This document shows, piece by piece, positions 43,613 through 52,062 of a stretch of DNA of 64,000 nt (its first letter is position 1; the number at the start of each line of letters is the position of its first letter). The translations under genes and the position numbers were made by a program. The notes beneath the pieces are model-generated. The model did not search any database. It was not told where the DNA came from and worked only from the letters and a program-made list of their open reading frames with translations. The stretch covers positions 124,001 to 188,000 of the forward strand of contig CANLWV010000004.1 of the NCBI GenBank assembly GCA_947494965.1, read 5' to 3'. The DNA is from an uncultured Salinicoccus sp. (GTDB lineage Bacteria > Bacillota > Bacilli > Staphylococcales > Salinicoccaceae).

Positions 43613-44629
43613 ATGAAACAACAAGATATGATTGTGATAGATGCATTGGAACTGAGTAATTGGGATCGTGACTTCCTGCATCTGCTGCAGGAAGGTGGCG
43701 TGACTTGTGTGCATGCCTGCTGCGGATTGTGGGAGAATGCACGCGAAACGCTGAGCAAGGTCGGGGGATGGCACCGCTTCTTCAAAGAAAACGACGATTT
43801 GGTCATGCAGGTTTTCGAAGGGGAGGATATCCTGAAAGCCAAAGAGGCAGGCAAGATCGGTGTCATCCTCGGTGCCCAGAACACGTCTGCACTGGAAGAT
43901 GAGCTGTCATTGGTCTCCGTATTCAATCAGCTTGGGGTGAAGGTGATGCAGCTCACCTACAACAACCAGAATCTGGTCGGCAGCAGCTGTTATGAAGATA
44001 CCGACACTGGGCTCTCACGCTACGGTCGCAATGTAGTTAAGGAAATGAACCGGGTCGGGATGGTCATCGACCTGTCGCATGTTGGGGACCAGACGACGCT
44101 TGACGCGATCGAATTATCTACGCGTCCGGTGGCCATCACCCACGCCAATCCCGATTGGATCTATCCGACCAAGCGCAATAAATCTGAAGCGGTGCTCCGC
44201 GCCCTGAAGGAAAATGGGGGGATGCTCGGGGTCTGTGCCTATCCCCACCTGCTCAACGGCAAGGAGACGACATTGGAAGAATTCTGCGACATGATCGTCC
44301 AGACCGTCGAATTCATGGGGATCGATCATGTCGGACTCGGGACTGACCTGACATTGAATATGTCTGTCGAGTTCCTGCATTGGATGCGTATGGGAAGATG
44401 GACGCATGAGATGGATTACGGGGCCGGCAGCAAAGCCAACCCATCGTGGCCGGAATGGCCGGAATGGTTCCAGACACCGGCCGATTTCCCGAACATCATC
44501 TACGGGCTCAGGCAAAAAGGCATGACCGACGAGGAAGTGGCTAAAGTGATGGGAGGCAACTGGTTACGTTTCTTTACGGATGGCTTTAAGACCGAAAAGG
44601 AGGCGGAACAATGCGTGTATCATTTGTAG
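43613..44629 (+). CDS. M19 (membrane dipeptidase) family protein lacking canonical metal ligands
   Basis: TIM-barrel protein of the renal-dipeptidase family, 338 residues, no signal peptide. Overall family pattern: VIDALELSNW start, GVKVMQLTYNNQNLVGSSCYE, MVIDLSHVGDQTTLDAIELSTRPVAITHANP, and IDHVGLGTDL. His156 and His177 correspond to the two late metal ligands. The N-terminal His-x-Asp is replaced by Leu12 and Leu14, and the bridging Glu region reads GAQN (Gln89). From memory, a similar DGL.IS.W-type M19 protein is encoded with dimethylglycine/betaine catabolic genes in Pseudomonas. The function is therefore probably not simple dipeptide hydrolysis. It overlaps the DUF3726 gene by 19 nt. Confidence 0.88.
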   Translation: MKQQDMIVIDALELSNWDRDFLHLLQEGGVTCVHACCGLWENARETLSKVGGWHRFFKENDDLVMQVFEGEDILKAKEAGKIGVILGAQNTSALEDELSLVSVFNQLGVKVMQLTYNNQNLVGSSCYEDTDTGLSRYGRNVVKEMNRVGMVIDLSHVGDQTTLDAIELSTRPVAITHANPDWIYPTKRNKSEAVLRALKENGGMLGVCAYPHLLNGKETTLEEFCDMIVQTVEFMGIDHVGLGTDLTLNMSVEFLHWMRMGRWTHEMDYGAGSKANPSWPEWPEWFQTPADFPNIIYGLRQKGMTDEEVAKVMGGNWLRFFTDGFKTEKEAEQCVYHL

Positions 44630-45414
44630 AACTGTTCATCCACTGCAAAAAAGTCTTCCGGGCATTCGGCATCCCCTATGGATGTGCCGATGATGGGGCC
44701 GGGGTGGTGGCGTGGAGTGAATTTGCAGGATTGAATGGTATGGAAGTGCTGAAGCAGGAAATTTCGGATATGCCTTCATCCGGCATGGAGAGCATCGAAA
44801 TGGTCTCTGAAGAAAACGGGTTGTGCCGGTTCGACGGCAATGGGCAGAGCGCCATCATTTTAGGCAAGCTGATGGCGGACTATGCATTGGCGATGGCGGA
44901 GTCGCGGAATACGGTCCGCGTCTATATGGGAAATACGACCCGTTCAAGGTTATTGGCCTATGCCGGCCACTATATCGCCTCCCGGGGCAGGGGATGCTTG
45001 ATCAATTATAAGACTGAAACAGGCGGCCCGATGTGGATACTCGCGACTCCGGAAATCGCTTTTCCGATCTTTGCAGAAGGAATCGTTGCTGAGGGAGTGA
45101 TGCAACGCAATCTGACTGAAGAATTGGGCAGATACGAAACAGCCGGGTTGTCGACTGACGATTTCTGGATGGTGTGCACCACCGATACTGAAGTCATTAC
45201 ATCATGCGTCAGAAAATTGAGGCGCGCTTCGCAGAACGACGAAATTAAGCTTACTGAATCGGCACATTTGAAGGCGGTATTCGAAAAAGCTTATTTCAAT
45301 GGCGCGGAAGTGGATGAATCCATATGGCGGATGCTTGACGGCATTGGTCATCAGACGCTCGTCGAAGCGACGGAGGCATCCAGAAATCGCGGTGCGGGAG
45401 AAAACGCCCGCTGA
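44611..45414 (+). CDS. DUF3726 family protein
   Basis: 267-residue soluble protein of a family without assigned function. The N-terminal pattern RVSFVELFIHCKKVFRAFGIPYGCADDGAGVVAWSEFAGLNGMEVL fits DUF3726 (helix with a G-x-A-E/D-D-A motif). A Gly-rich middle (YAGHYIASRGRGCLINY) follows. The start ATG 44611 lies inside the M19 gene, with AAGGAGG 7-8 nt upstream, so translation is coupled. The aldehyde dehydrogenase follows after 43 nt. The family shows a loose dehydrogenase-like N-terminus, but I cannot identify catalytic residues. Operon membership suggests a role in the same catabolic route. Confidence 0.7.
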   Translation: MRVSFVELFIHCKKVFRAFGIPYGCADDGAGVVAWSEFAGLNGMEVLKQEISDMPSSGMESIEMVSEENGLCRFDGNGQSAIILGKLMADYALAMAESRNTVRVYMGNTTRSRLLAYAGHYIASRGRGCLINYKTETGGPMWILATPEIAFPIFAEGIVAEGVMQRNLTEELGRYETAGLSTDDFWMVCTTDTEVITSCVRKLRRASQNDEIKLTESAHLKAVFEKAYFNGAEVDESIWRMLDGIGHQTLVEATEASRNRGAGENAR

Positions 45415-45457
45415 AACGATCAAATCATTTATGGATAATATATAGGAGGAATCATTT

Positions 45458-46924
45458 ATGCCGACGACTACAGAGACAGTATTGAAGAATTTTATCAACG
45501 GGGAATGGGTCAAACCATCCGGTACCGAATTGAAGCAAGGCGTAAACCCCGCCAACACCGAAGAAGTGGTGGCCTCATTCTACCAGTCCACCTCAGAAGA
45601 CCTGAACGGCGCGATCGAATCCGCATCCGAAGCCTTCGAAGAATGGAAGGACGTCCCAGCTCCACAGCGCGGTGAATATCTGTACAAGATTTCCGCACTG
45701 ATGGAAGAGGAGAAAGATGATCTGGCACGGGTGATGGTCCAGGAAGAGGGGAAAACATATAACGATGCAGTAAAAGAAATCGGTTATGCCGCCGGCATCG
45801 TCAAATTCTATGCAGGCGAATGCCGTAGGCTAAAAGGCAGCATACTGGAAGCTGATATGCCGAACATCCAAATCGAGACCAAGCCTGAGCCTCTTGGCGT
45901 GGTGCTGGTGGTTACACCTTGGAACTTCCCGCTGTCGATTCCGGCTTGGAAGACAGCGCCAGCCATCGCGAGCGGTAACACGGTTGTATTGAAACCTTCT
46001 TCAGAAACACCGTTGACCGTCATGAAATTCATGGATATCATCAGGCGTGCTGGAGTGCCGGAAGGTGTCGTCAATTCAGTCATCGCACCGGGGAAACTTG
46101 TTCCGGAAATGATCCATCATCCTGCGGTCAAAGCGGTGACCTTCACGGGGTCCAACCCGGTGGGCCAAAAAATCTATGCCGAAGCGGCAAAGGATATGAA
46201 GCGCTGCCTACTTGAGATGGGTGGGAAGAATCCATTAATCGTGATGGAGGACGCAGATATCGACGAAGCGGTACAGCTTGCAGCCGCCGGTGCCTACGGA
46301 CAGACCGGCCAGGCATGTACTGCAACGGGCAGAATCATCGTCCATGAAAAGGTTGCGGAAGCATTCACCGACAAGCTCGTTGAGCGGACGAAGCAGATGA
46401 AAGTGGGCAACGGCATGGATGAAGGCGTCGACATGGGGCCACAGGTCAACCAATCCGAACGCCAATCGACACTCGACCTCATCCAGAGCGCCAGAGATGA
46501 AGGGGCAAAAGTGCTTACAGGCGGAGGCATCCCGGAAGGTCCGGGGCTCGAGAATGGCTACTTCGTAGAACCGACTGTAATCAGTGGTGTGAAGCCTTCG
46601 ATGAAGATTTCACAGCAGGAAGTGTTCGGTCCGGTAAGCAGCATCATTGAAGTCAAGGATATCGATGAAGCCATCGCAGTCGCCAACGATGTCGACTACG
46701 GCCTGTCGTCGTCCATCTGCACGAAGAACCTGGAGTATATGAATCGGGCCTTATCTGAGATTGAAGCGGGCATCGTCAAAGTCAATATGACAACGACGGG
46801 GACGTTCTTCCAAGCGCCGTTCGGCGGATACAAACAATCCAGTACCGGCACATATAAGGAACTCGGCAGCGAGGGCATGGACTTCTATTGCCAGTACAAG
46901 ACGCGCTACATCAAGAGTAAATAG
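45458..46924 (+). CDS. aldehyde dehydrogenase family protein
   Basis: NAD(P)-dependent aldehyde dehydrogenase, 488 residues, cytoplasmic. Cofactor motif TPWNFPLSIPAWKTAPAIASGNTVVLKPSSETP, catalytic Glu in LLEMGGKNPLIV and catalytic Cys287 in YGQTGQACTATGR are intact. NMTTTGTFFQAPFGGYKQSSTGTYKELGSEGMDFY resembles the ketoglutarate-semialdehyde dehydrogenase/YcbD subgroup. ATG 45458 has AGGAGG at good spacing. It closes the BCCT-led operon and would oxidise the aldehyde released from the imported compound; candidates are betaine aldehyde, 2-oxoglutarate semialdehyde or malonate semialdehyde (inference). A terminator separates it from the IclR gene. Confidence 0.93.
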   Translation: MPTTTETVLKNFINGEWVKPSGTELKQGVNPANTEEVVASFYQSTSEDLNGAIESASEAFEEWKDVPAPQRGEYLYKISALMEEEKDDLARVMVQEEGKTYNDAVKEIGYAAGIVKFYAGECRRLKGSILEADMPNIQIETKPEPLGVVLVVTPWNFPLSIPAWKTAPAIASGNTVVLKPSSETPLTVMKFMDIIRRAGVPEGVVNSVIAPGKLVPEMIHHPAVKAVTFTGSNPVGQKIYAEAAKDMKRCLLEMGGKNPLIVMEDADIDEAVQLAAAGAYGQTGQACTATGRIIVHEKVAEAFTDKLVERTKQMKVGNGMDEGVDMGPQVNQSERQSTLDLIQSARDEGAKVLTGGGIPEGPGLENGYFVEPTVISGVKPSMKISQQEVFGPVSSIIEVKDIDEAIAVANDVDYGLSSSICTKNLEYMNRALSEIEAGIVKVNMTTTGTFFQAPFGGYKQSSTGTYKELGSEGMDFYCQYKTRYIKSK

Positions 46925-46936
46925 GCAACAGTGAAT

Positions 46937-46976
46937 AGTGTGGGTGATGGCATGCATCATCCACACTGCTTTATTT
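46937..46976 (+). terminator. terminator of the BCCT-ALDH operon
   Basis: AGTGTGGGTGATG / CATCATCCACACT stem (one G-U pair), 5-nt loop, then GCTTTATTT. Confidence 0.8.
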
Positions 46977-47032
46977 CGATGGGTTTTCCTATGATACAAT
47001 AGATGCATTCTATTAAAGAAAGAGGGGTATCC

Positions 47033-47770
47033 ATGAAAACAAAATCCGATATCTCAACAACTGTCCTGCGTGCTTTGAAGATCCTCGATCATATGAAGGA
47101 GACTCCAGGACCACAAAGCATCAGTTATATAAGCCGTGACCTCGACATCTCCCCGACAATCGCGCACCGTCTGTTGACCACACTGAAGATGGAGGGCTTC
47201 GTCTTCCAAGACGAGCAGACCAAGCTGTACTCGCTCGGTACCGTCTTTATGGAGTACTCCAATAGAATACTGACCCAGCTGCCGTTCTCTTCGCTCATCG
47301 AACCCAAAGTGCTCGAGTTGCGCAATGTAACCGAAGAGACGGTCGGGTTCTACATACCGAGTGGGTATAAGCGGCTGTGTCTGATTGAATATGAGAGCCA
47401 GCAGGAAATAAGGCGCTCCACCGGCGTCGGTCGTGAACTGCCGATACACAGTGGGGCGACGGGGCGCGTATTGTTGGCATATCAGCCAGATGACATAAGG
47501 GAAAAGATATTGGCGACCTTGCCAGATGCAGAGCGTCAAGTGCTTGAAAGGAAGATCGAAGCGGTGCTCGAACATGGATATGCTTTAAGTTATGGGGAGA
47601 TAACCGACAATGTATCTGCGTTATCCGCACCTGTCTATGATCAGCAAAACCGCCTCATCGGCGCCTTATCGATCTCTGGTCCCTCTTTCCGGTTCAGTGA
47701 TGAAATGGTGCAATCCCACGTGCCCACGCTGCTTGCGGCCACGGCAGATATTGAACAGGGATTTGAGTGA
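47033..47770 (+). CDS. IclR family transcriptional regulator
   Basis: 245-residue winged-helix regulator with an N-terminal HTH (about 8-68: TTVLRALKILDHMKETPGPQSISYISRDLDISPTIAHRLLTTLKMEGFV) and a C-terminal GAF-like effector domain (SGATGRVLLAYQPDD, ALSAPVYDQQNRLIGALSISGP). ATG 47033 has AGAGGGG 6 nt upstream; the in-frame ATG at 47003 lacks a site. It sits just after the BCCT-to-ALDH operon behind a terminator and is the best candidate regulator of that operon. IclR proteins typically sense a substrate or intermediate of the pathway they control. Confidence 0.92.
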   Translation: MKTKSDISTTVLRALKILDHMKETPGPQSISYISRDLDISPTIAHRLLTTLKMEGFVFQDEQTKLYSLGTVFMEYSNRILTQLPFSSLIEPKVLELRNVTEETVGFYIPSGYKRLCLIEYESQQEIRRSTGVGRELPIHSGATGRVLLAYQPDDIREKILATLPDAERQVLERKIEAVLEHGYALSYGEITDNVSALSAPVYDQQNRLIGALSISGPSFRFSDEMVQSHVPTLLAATADIEQGFE

Positions 47771-47784
47771 GCAATTATTTTAAG

Positions 47785-47814
47785 CGATTCCAGTCTATCT
47801 GGAGTCGTTTTTTT
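47785..47814 (+). terminator. terminator of iclR gene
   Basis: CGATTCCAG / CTGGAGTCG stem (one U-G pair) with a 5-nt loop followed by seven T residues. Confidence 0.88.
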
Positions 47815-47830
47815 ATTGTGGAAATATATC

Positions 47831-47850
47831 ATTCAAAATTCTATTTGAAT
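47831..47850. promoter_or_regulatory. second operator-like inverted repeat upstream of cadC
   Basis: ATTCAAA - ATTCTA - TTTGAAT, 7-bp arms just upstream of the -35 box. It shares the TTTGA half-site with the main cadC operator. Confidence 0.5.
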
Positions 47851-47857
47851 ATACTGA

Positions 47858-47886
47858 TTGACACGTTCTCTGTGTACGCTTATAGT
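47858..47886 (+). promoter_or_regulatory. sigma-A promoter of cadCA
   Basis: TTGACA (47858-47863), 17-nt spacer, TATAGT (47881-47886); a near-consensus promoter. Confidence 0.85.
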
Positions 47887-47890
47887 ATAA

Positions 47891-47906
47891 TCAAATGATC
47901 ATTTGA
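47891..47906. promoter_or_regulatory. CadC operator
   Basis: Perfect 16-bp palindrome TCAAATGATCATTTGA immediately downstream of the -10 box and 14 nt before the cadC start codon. This fits metal-relieved repression by an ArsR/SmtB-family protein. Confidence 0.8.
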
Positions 47907-47919
47907 ATGAGGTGTGAAC

Positions 47920-48312
47920 ATGAATGACACTTTAAATAAAACAGTATCTGATACATGCGAAACATTCTGTTATGATGAAGCGCTGGTCAACCGTATACAG
48001 CCACGGGTCGAAGAGGTGGCGGGTGTAGAGATGATCTTCAAATCGCTGGCAGATAAGACGCGAATGAAGATTGCCTATGCACTTACTTTGGAAAAGGAGC
48101 TCTGTGTCTGTGATGTGGCGAATATCATCGGAGCGACGACTGCCTCCACCTCGCATCATCTCAGACTGCTTAAGAACATGAATATAGCGAAAAGCCGCAA
48201 GGAAGGGAAGCTGGTGTTCTATTCATTGGCTGATGATCACGTGCACCAGTTGATTTCAATCGCCCTGGTGCACTCAAATGAAGAAACAGTTAAAGAGGGG
48301 GTGGACAAATGA
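47920..48312 (+). CDS. cadC: ArsR/SmtB family metal sensor repressor, CadC type
   Basis: Dimeric winged-helix repressor (130 residues) that releases its operator when it binds Cd(II), Pb(II) or Zn(II). The four CadC metal ligands are all visible: Cys13 and Cys17 in the N-terminal arm (DTCETFC), and Cys62 and Cys64 in ELCVCDVANIIG at the DNA-recognition region. The HTH continues ATTASTSHHLRLLKNMNIAKSRKEGK. ATG 47920 has GAGGTG at good spacing; GTG 47914 is too close to it. The start of cadA overlaps its stop (ATGA). Strong promoter and perfect operator palindrome lie upstream. Confidence 0.95.
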   Translation: MNDTLNKTVSDTCETFCYDEALVNRIQPRVEEVAGVEMIFKSLADKTRMKIAYALTLEKELCVCDVANIIGATTASTSHHLRLLKNMNIAKSRKEGKLVFYSLADDHVHQLISIALVHSNEETVKEGVDK

Positions 48313-50852
48313 AGCAGGCACTGAAAGAACGTGAATCAGAAAAATCAACATGCTGCAGTGGAGGGGCGACAGAAGTAAAAGATGAAAGTGTAGAGGGAGA
48401 AAGCTGCTGCTCATCTACTGCAGAAAAGGCTGAAGAAACTTCCAACTGCTGTTCTTCCACTCCAAAAGCGAGTGAGAACATCTCGAGTTGCTGCAGTTCC
48501 GGGAATGACGAAAGTGCTGCGGCTTCAGAAAAAGAATCTGCTACTCCTCTGAATTCTGTAGAATACCGTATCCAGGGAATGGATTGCCCTTCCTGTGCGG
48601 CAACCATAGAGAAAAGCCTGAAGAAGAGACCGGATATTGAATCGGTCCAGATCAATTACAGCACCGGCAAAATGACAGTAGCAGCGAATGGAGCAGGCGT
48701 GCATGATGAGATTCCAAAACAGGTCCACAAATTAGGTTTTGAAGCGGCGCAACTGAATAAGGGACGCGGCACTGAAACGTATAAGGTGGAAGGGATGGAT
48801 TGCGGTTCTTGCGCGATGACCATTGAGAAGCACCTCGGCAAAAATCCGAATGTTGAAGATGTGAAAGTCAATTTTTCCACTGGCAAAATGCATGTCAACC
48901 ACTCACTGCAGCCGCGGGAGATCATCAAAGAGGTGAAGCGGGCAGGCTTTGATGCCTCGTTGGAGGAAAAAGGGCAAAGTGAAGCTTCTGCGGTAAAAAG
49001 AAAAGGCATACCGACGACCACATTATCCGGTACTTTCCTGATTCTTGGCTTCATATTATCGTTCACTGGTACACCAGAAAACATAGTGACTCTGCTTTAT
49101 GCAGCTGCCATCGTCATTGGTGGAGTAAAGCCGCTCAAGAGTGCATACTATGCCATCAAGAGTGGCTCATTGGATATGAATGTCCTGATGGCATCAGCTG
49201 CCATTGGTGCCGCTCTTATCGGCGAATGGTTCGAAGGTGCGATGGTCGTGTGGCTGTTTGCATTAGGGAACTCCTTGCAGAACAGGTCCATTGAAAAGAC
49301 CCGCGATTCCATCCGTGGACTCATCAATTTGGCACCATCGGAAGCGAATGTCAAAAGTGGGGACACCCTCATCTCCAAACCTGTAGAAGAGATTGAAATC
49401 GGCGACGTCATCGTCATCAGGGCGGGCGAAAAGATGCCGCTTGATGGTGAAGTGGTGGCAGGTTCTTCGAGCGTCAACCAGGCTCCGATTACAGGCGAAT
49501 CGCTCCCTGTCGATAAAGAGCAGGGGGACACCGTCTACGCAGGAACGGTCAATGAAAGCGGCTCGCTTGAAGTCACGGTGACGAAATTGGTGGAGGACAC
49601 GACAATTGCCAAAATCATCCACCTAGTCGAAGAAGCGCAGGAGCAGAAAGCCCCGACGCAAGCCTTCGTCGATCGGTTTGCGAACGTATATACACCGATT
49701 GTCTTCATTCTTGCATTGCTGGTGATGGTCGGACCGCCGCTGTTTGGGTTCGGCACATGGAGCGAATGGCTCTATAAAGGCCTTGCACTGCTTGTCGTCG
49801 CCTGTCCATGTGCCCTAGTCATATCGACACCTGTAGCAATCGTTTCAGCGATCGGTAATGCGGCGAATAACGGTGTGCTGATAAAAGGGGGTACATTCCT
49901 CGAAAAAGCGGGGGCCATCCAGGCGATTGCATTCGACAAGACAGGTACATTGACTGAAGGACAGCCGAAAGTGTCCCAAGTCGTTTCTTTCGAAAAAGAT
50001 TCTGAGACTCTTCTCAGCATCGCCCGCACGATAGAAGCACATTCCACCCATCCGATCGCCAAAGCGATCATCGACTATGCTGAGGAGAGAAATATCGGAA
50101 CCAAACCCGGTGAAGATTATAGGACCATAGCCGGTAAGGGTGCCCAAGCGACGATAGACGGTTTGGAGTATTTTGCAGGAAACCCTAAGTTATTCAGGGA
50201 GATGGGTGTACAGCTCGGCAATATGGAAGAGCAGATTGATACATTACAGGCTGCAGGCAATACTCTAGTCGTAGTGGGGACGCGTTCAGAAGCACTCGGC
50301 TTGATTTCAGTCGCCGATACGATCCGCGATATCACAGTCCGGTCGATAGATAAACTCAAAAATATGGGCATGAGCGAAATGGTCATGCTGACCGGGGATA
50401 ACCAAGGTACCGCAAAAAATATTGCAGCGGAGACAGGCATCGACCGCTATTTTGCAGAATTGATGCCTGAAGATAAAGTTTCAGCTGTGAAGCAACTTCA
50501 GGATGAGGGACGCTTCGTTGCGATGGTCGGAGACGGCATCAATGACGCTCCGGCACTCGCGACCGCAGATCTCGGCATTGCCATGGGCGGTGCTGGAACG
50601 GACACGGCAATGGAGACGGCGGATATTGTACTGATGGCGGATAACCTTGAACAACTGCCGCACACCATCAGCCTGAGCCAGAAAGCATTGCGCATCATCA
50701 AACAGAACGTCTGGTTCTCACTGCTGACGAAATTCGCAGCGCTGGCATTGATATTCCCAGGCATATTGACGCTCTGGATGGCAGTGTTGAGTGACACGGG
50801 CGCAGCACTCATTGTCATATTGAACAGTATGCGCCTGCTCAGACAGAAATAG
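48309..50852 (+). CDS. cadA: P1B-type Cd/Zn/Pb-transporting ATPase with Cys-rich N-terminus
   Basis: Membrane ATPase exporting divalent soft metals. 847 residues, longer than the usual ~727. An unusual N-terminal tail has four evenly spaced Cys-Cys pairs (15-16, 33-34, 47-48, 61-62) in Ser-rich context. Two heavy-metal-associated domains follow: GMDCPSC (Cys93, Cys96) and GMDCGSC (Cys165, Cys168). Then the ATPase core: TGESLPVDKEQGD actuator loop, metal-site CPC at 499-501, phosphorylation site DKTGTLTEG (Asp543), HP motif STHPIAK, and GDGINDAPALATADLGIAMG. The CPC motif and CadC partner favour Cd/Zn/Pb. ATGA overlap couples it to cadC. Confidence 0.96.
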   Translation: MKQALKERESEKSTCCSGGATEVKDESVEGESCCSSTAEKAEETSNCCSSTPKASENISSCCSSGNDESAAASEKESATPLNSVEYRIQGMDCPSCAATIEKSLKKRPDIESVQINYSTGKMTVAANGAGVHDEIPKQVHKLGFEAAQLNKGRGTETYKVEGMDCGSCAMTIEKHLGKNPNVEDVKVNFSTGKMHVNHSLQPREIIKEVKRAGFDASLEEKGQSEASAVKRKGIPTTTLSGTFLILGFILSFTGTPENIVTLLYAAAIVIGGVKPLKSAYYAIKSGSLDMNVLMASAAIGAALIGEWFEGAMVVWLFALGNSLQNRSIEKTRDSIRGLINLAPSEANVKSGDTLISKPVEEIEIGDVIVIRAGEKMPLDGEVVAGSSSVNQAPITGESLPVDKEQGDTVYAGTVNESGSLEVTVTKLVEDTTIAKIIHLVEEAQEQKAPTQAFVDRFANVYTPIVFILALLVMVGPPLFGFGTWSEWLYKGLALLVVACPCALVISTPVAIVSAIGNAANNGVLIKGGTFLEKAGAIQAIAFDKTGTLTEGQPKVSQVVSFEKDSETLLSIARTIEAHSTHPIAKAIIDYAEERNIGTKPGEDYRTIAGKGAQATIDGLEYFAGNPKLFREMGVQLGNMEEQIDTLQAAGNTLVVVGTRSEALGLISVADTIRDITVRSIDKLKNMGMSEMVMLTGDNQGTAKNIAAETGIDRYFAELMPEDKVSAVKQLQDEGRFVAMVGDGINDAPALATADLGIAMGGAGTDTAMETADIVLMADNLEQLPHTISLSQKALRIIKQNVWFSLLTKFAALALIFPGILTLWMAVLSDTGAALIVILNSMRLLRQK

Positions 50853-50863
50853 TTGGAAATATA

Positions 50864-50895
50864 AAAGGAGAAAGCCGACGGCTTTCTCCTTTTTG
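50864..50895. terminator. bidirectional terminator
   Basis: AAAAGGAGAAAGCC - GAC - GGCTTTCTCCTTTT with T runs on both strands, between cadA (+) and the acyl-CoA dehydrogenase gene (-). Confidence 0.93.
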
Positions 50896-50898
50896 TGT

Positions 50899-52062
50899 TT
50901 AATCGTCTTCATTGATCCTACTGATGCTGCTTTTGGCCAGGCCGATCATCACCATGTCGTCCATTGGTGGATTATGGATACCGGCGCGCACGTTGCGGTA
51001 ATGCAGCTGGAGGTCACTGTCCTCTGACAGGCTCTTTGCTCCGACGACACGCATCGCAAGGTCGACTGCATCGACCGCTTTATTCACAACCGATGTCTTG
51101 ACCGCGCCGAGTGTACCACCCATCTCAGCGCGCATCTCCTCATCACTTTCGTCCCACTGTCTGGCGACGGAGTAGAGGAAATGCTCTGCTTCCATCAGCA
51201 TCAATTCAATGCGCCCAAGTTTTTCCTGGACATTCGGCAGTTCTGAAATGGTGCCTTCAATGCTGTTTGGCGAATAGGACTTGGCGAACTGTACAGCAGA
51301 ACGCTGTGCCGCACGTGCGATGCCCAAGTAGCAAGCGGGTATATGGAGCAGCCATCCAGCGGGTTGCTTCTTACCTGGCGTCCGGTAGGATACAAGGTCA
51401 TCCTCTTCGACTGCCACATTTTCCAACAGGAGATCGTGGCTGCCGGTCGCGCGCATGGCGATGGAATTCCATGTTTCCTCCACTGTGACACCTTCGAGGG
51501 CGGTGTCGACGGTAAAATTACCAATCTCGTCACTGCCTTCGATTGTTGCACTGACGATGGCGTATTTAAGCACTGGGGACAATGTGGCGAATGTCTTGCG
51601 ACCGTTCAGGATCCATTTGCCATTCTTTTTCCGCGCTGTCGTTTCGGGCCTGCCTCCGCGCGTCGGGCTGCCGGTCGCCGGTTCCGTAGCGATATTGTTG
51701 ACGAGGGCTCCGTCATTTAAAACATCCTGGACGACGCGTCTGTATTTTTCCGTATCCCACGCACGCTTCTCACCGATGTCCATGATGATGCCCATATGCC
51801 AGCCGATGGCCAGTGCAGTGGCACCGTCATACCGGGCAATGATCTCCTGGTGCTGCATCAGTTCCTCGACCGAAATGCCACCACCGCCATATTCTTTCGG
51901 GATGGATAATTTGTGATACCCGATTTCTTTCAACGCTTCAAAATTCTCGAAAGGAAAGCTGATATTTTCATCATGCCTCCGTGACGTCTCTTTAAAGCGT
52001 TTAGCCGTCTCACGAGTCAGGTCTAAACGGCTACTTTGATCCGATGCTTGCAGTGTATCCAT
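50899..52062 (-). CDS. acyl-CoA dehydrogenase family protein (YdbM-like)
   Basis: FAD-dependent flavoprotein of the acyl-CoA dehydrogenase fold, 387 residues. The N-terminal helical domain (KEIGYHKLSIPKEYGGGGISVEELMQHQEIIARYDGATALAIGWH) precedes the middle beta domain (ATEPATGSPTRGGRPETTARKKNGKWILNGRKTFATLSP) and the C-terminal helical domain (GIARAAQRSAVQFAKSY ... RVVGAKSLSEDSDLQLHYRNVRAGIHNPPMDDMV). The active-site acid is not clear from the C-terminal segment. Related enzymes include nitroalkane or sulfur-acquisition monooxygenases (SfnB/DszC-like), so dehydrogenation of acyl-CoA is not certain. Start ATG 52062 follows AGGAGGCGC. Monocistronic. Confidence 0.88.
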   Translation of the reverse strand: MDTLQASDQSSRLDLTRETAKRFKETSRRHDENISFPFENFEALKEIGYHKLSIPKEYGGGGISVEELMQHQEIIARYDGATALAIGWHMGIIMDIGEKRAWDTEKYRRVVQDVLNDGALVNNIATEPATGSPTRGGRPETTARKKNGKWILNGRKTFATLSPVLKYAIVSATIEGSDEIGNFTVDTALEGVTVEETWNSIAMRATGSHDLLLENVAVEEDDLVSYRTPGKKQPAGWLLHIPACYLGIARAAQRSAVQFAKSYSPNSIEGTISELPNVQEKLGRIELMLMEAEHFLYSVARQWDESDEEMRAEMGGTLGAVKTSVVNKAVDAVDLAMRVVGAKSLSEDSDLQLHYRNVRAGIHNPPMDDMVMIGLAKSSISRINEDD

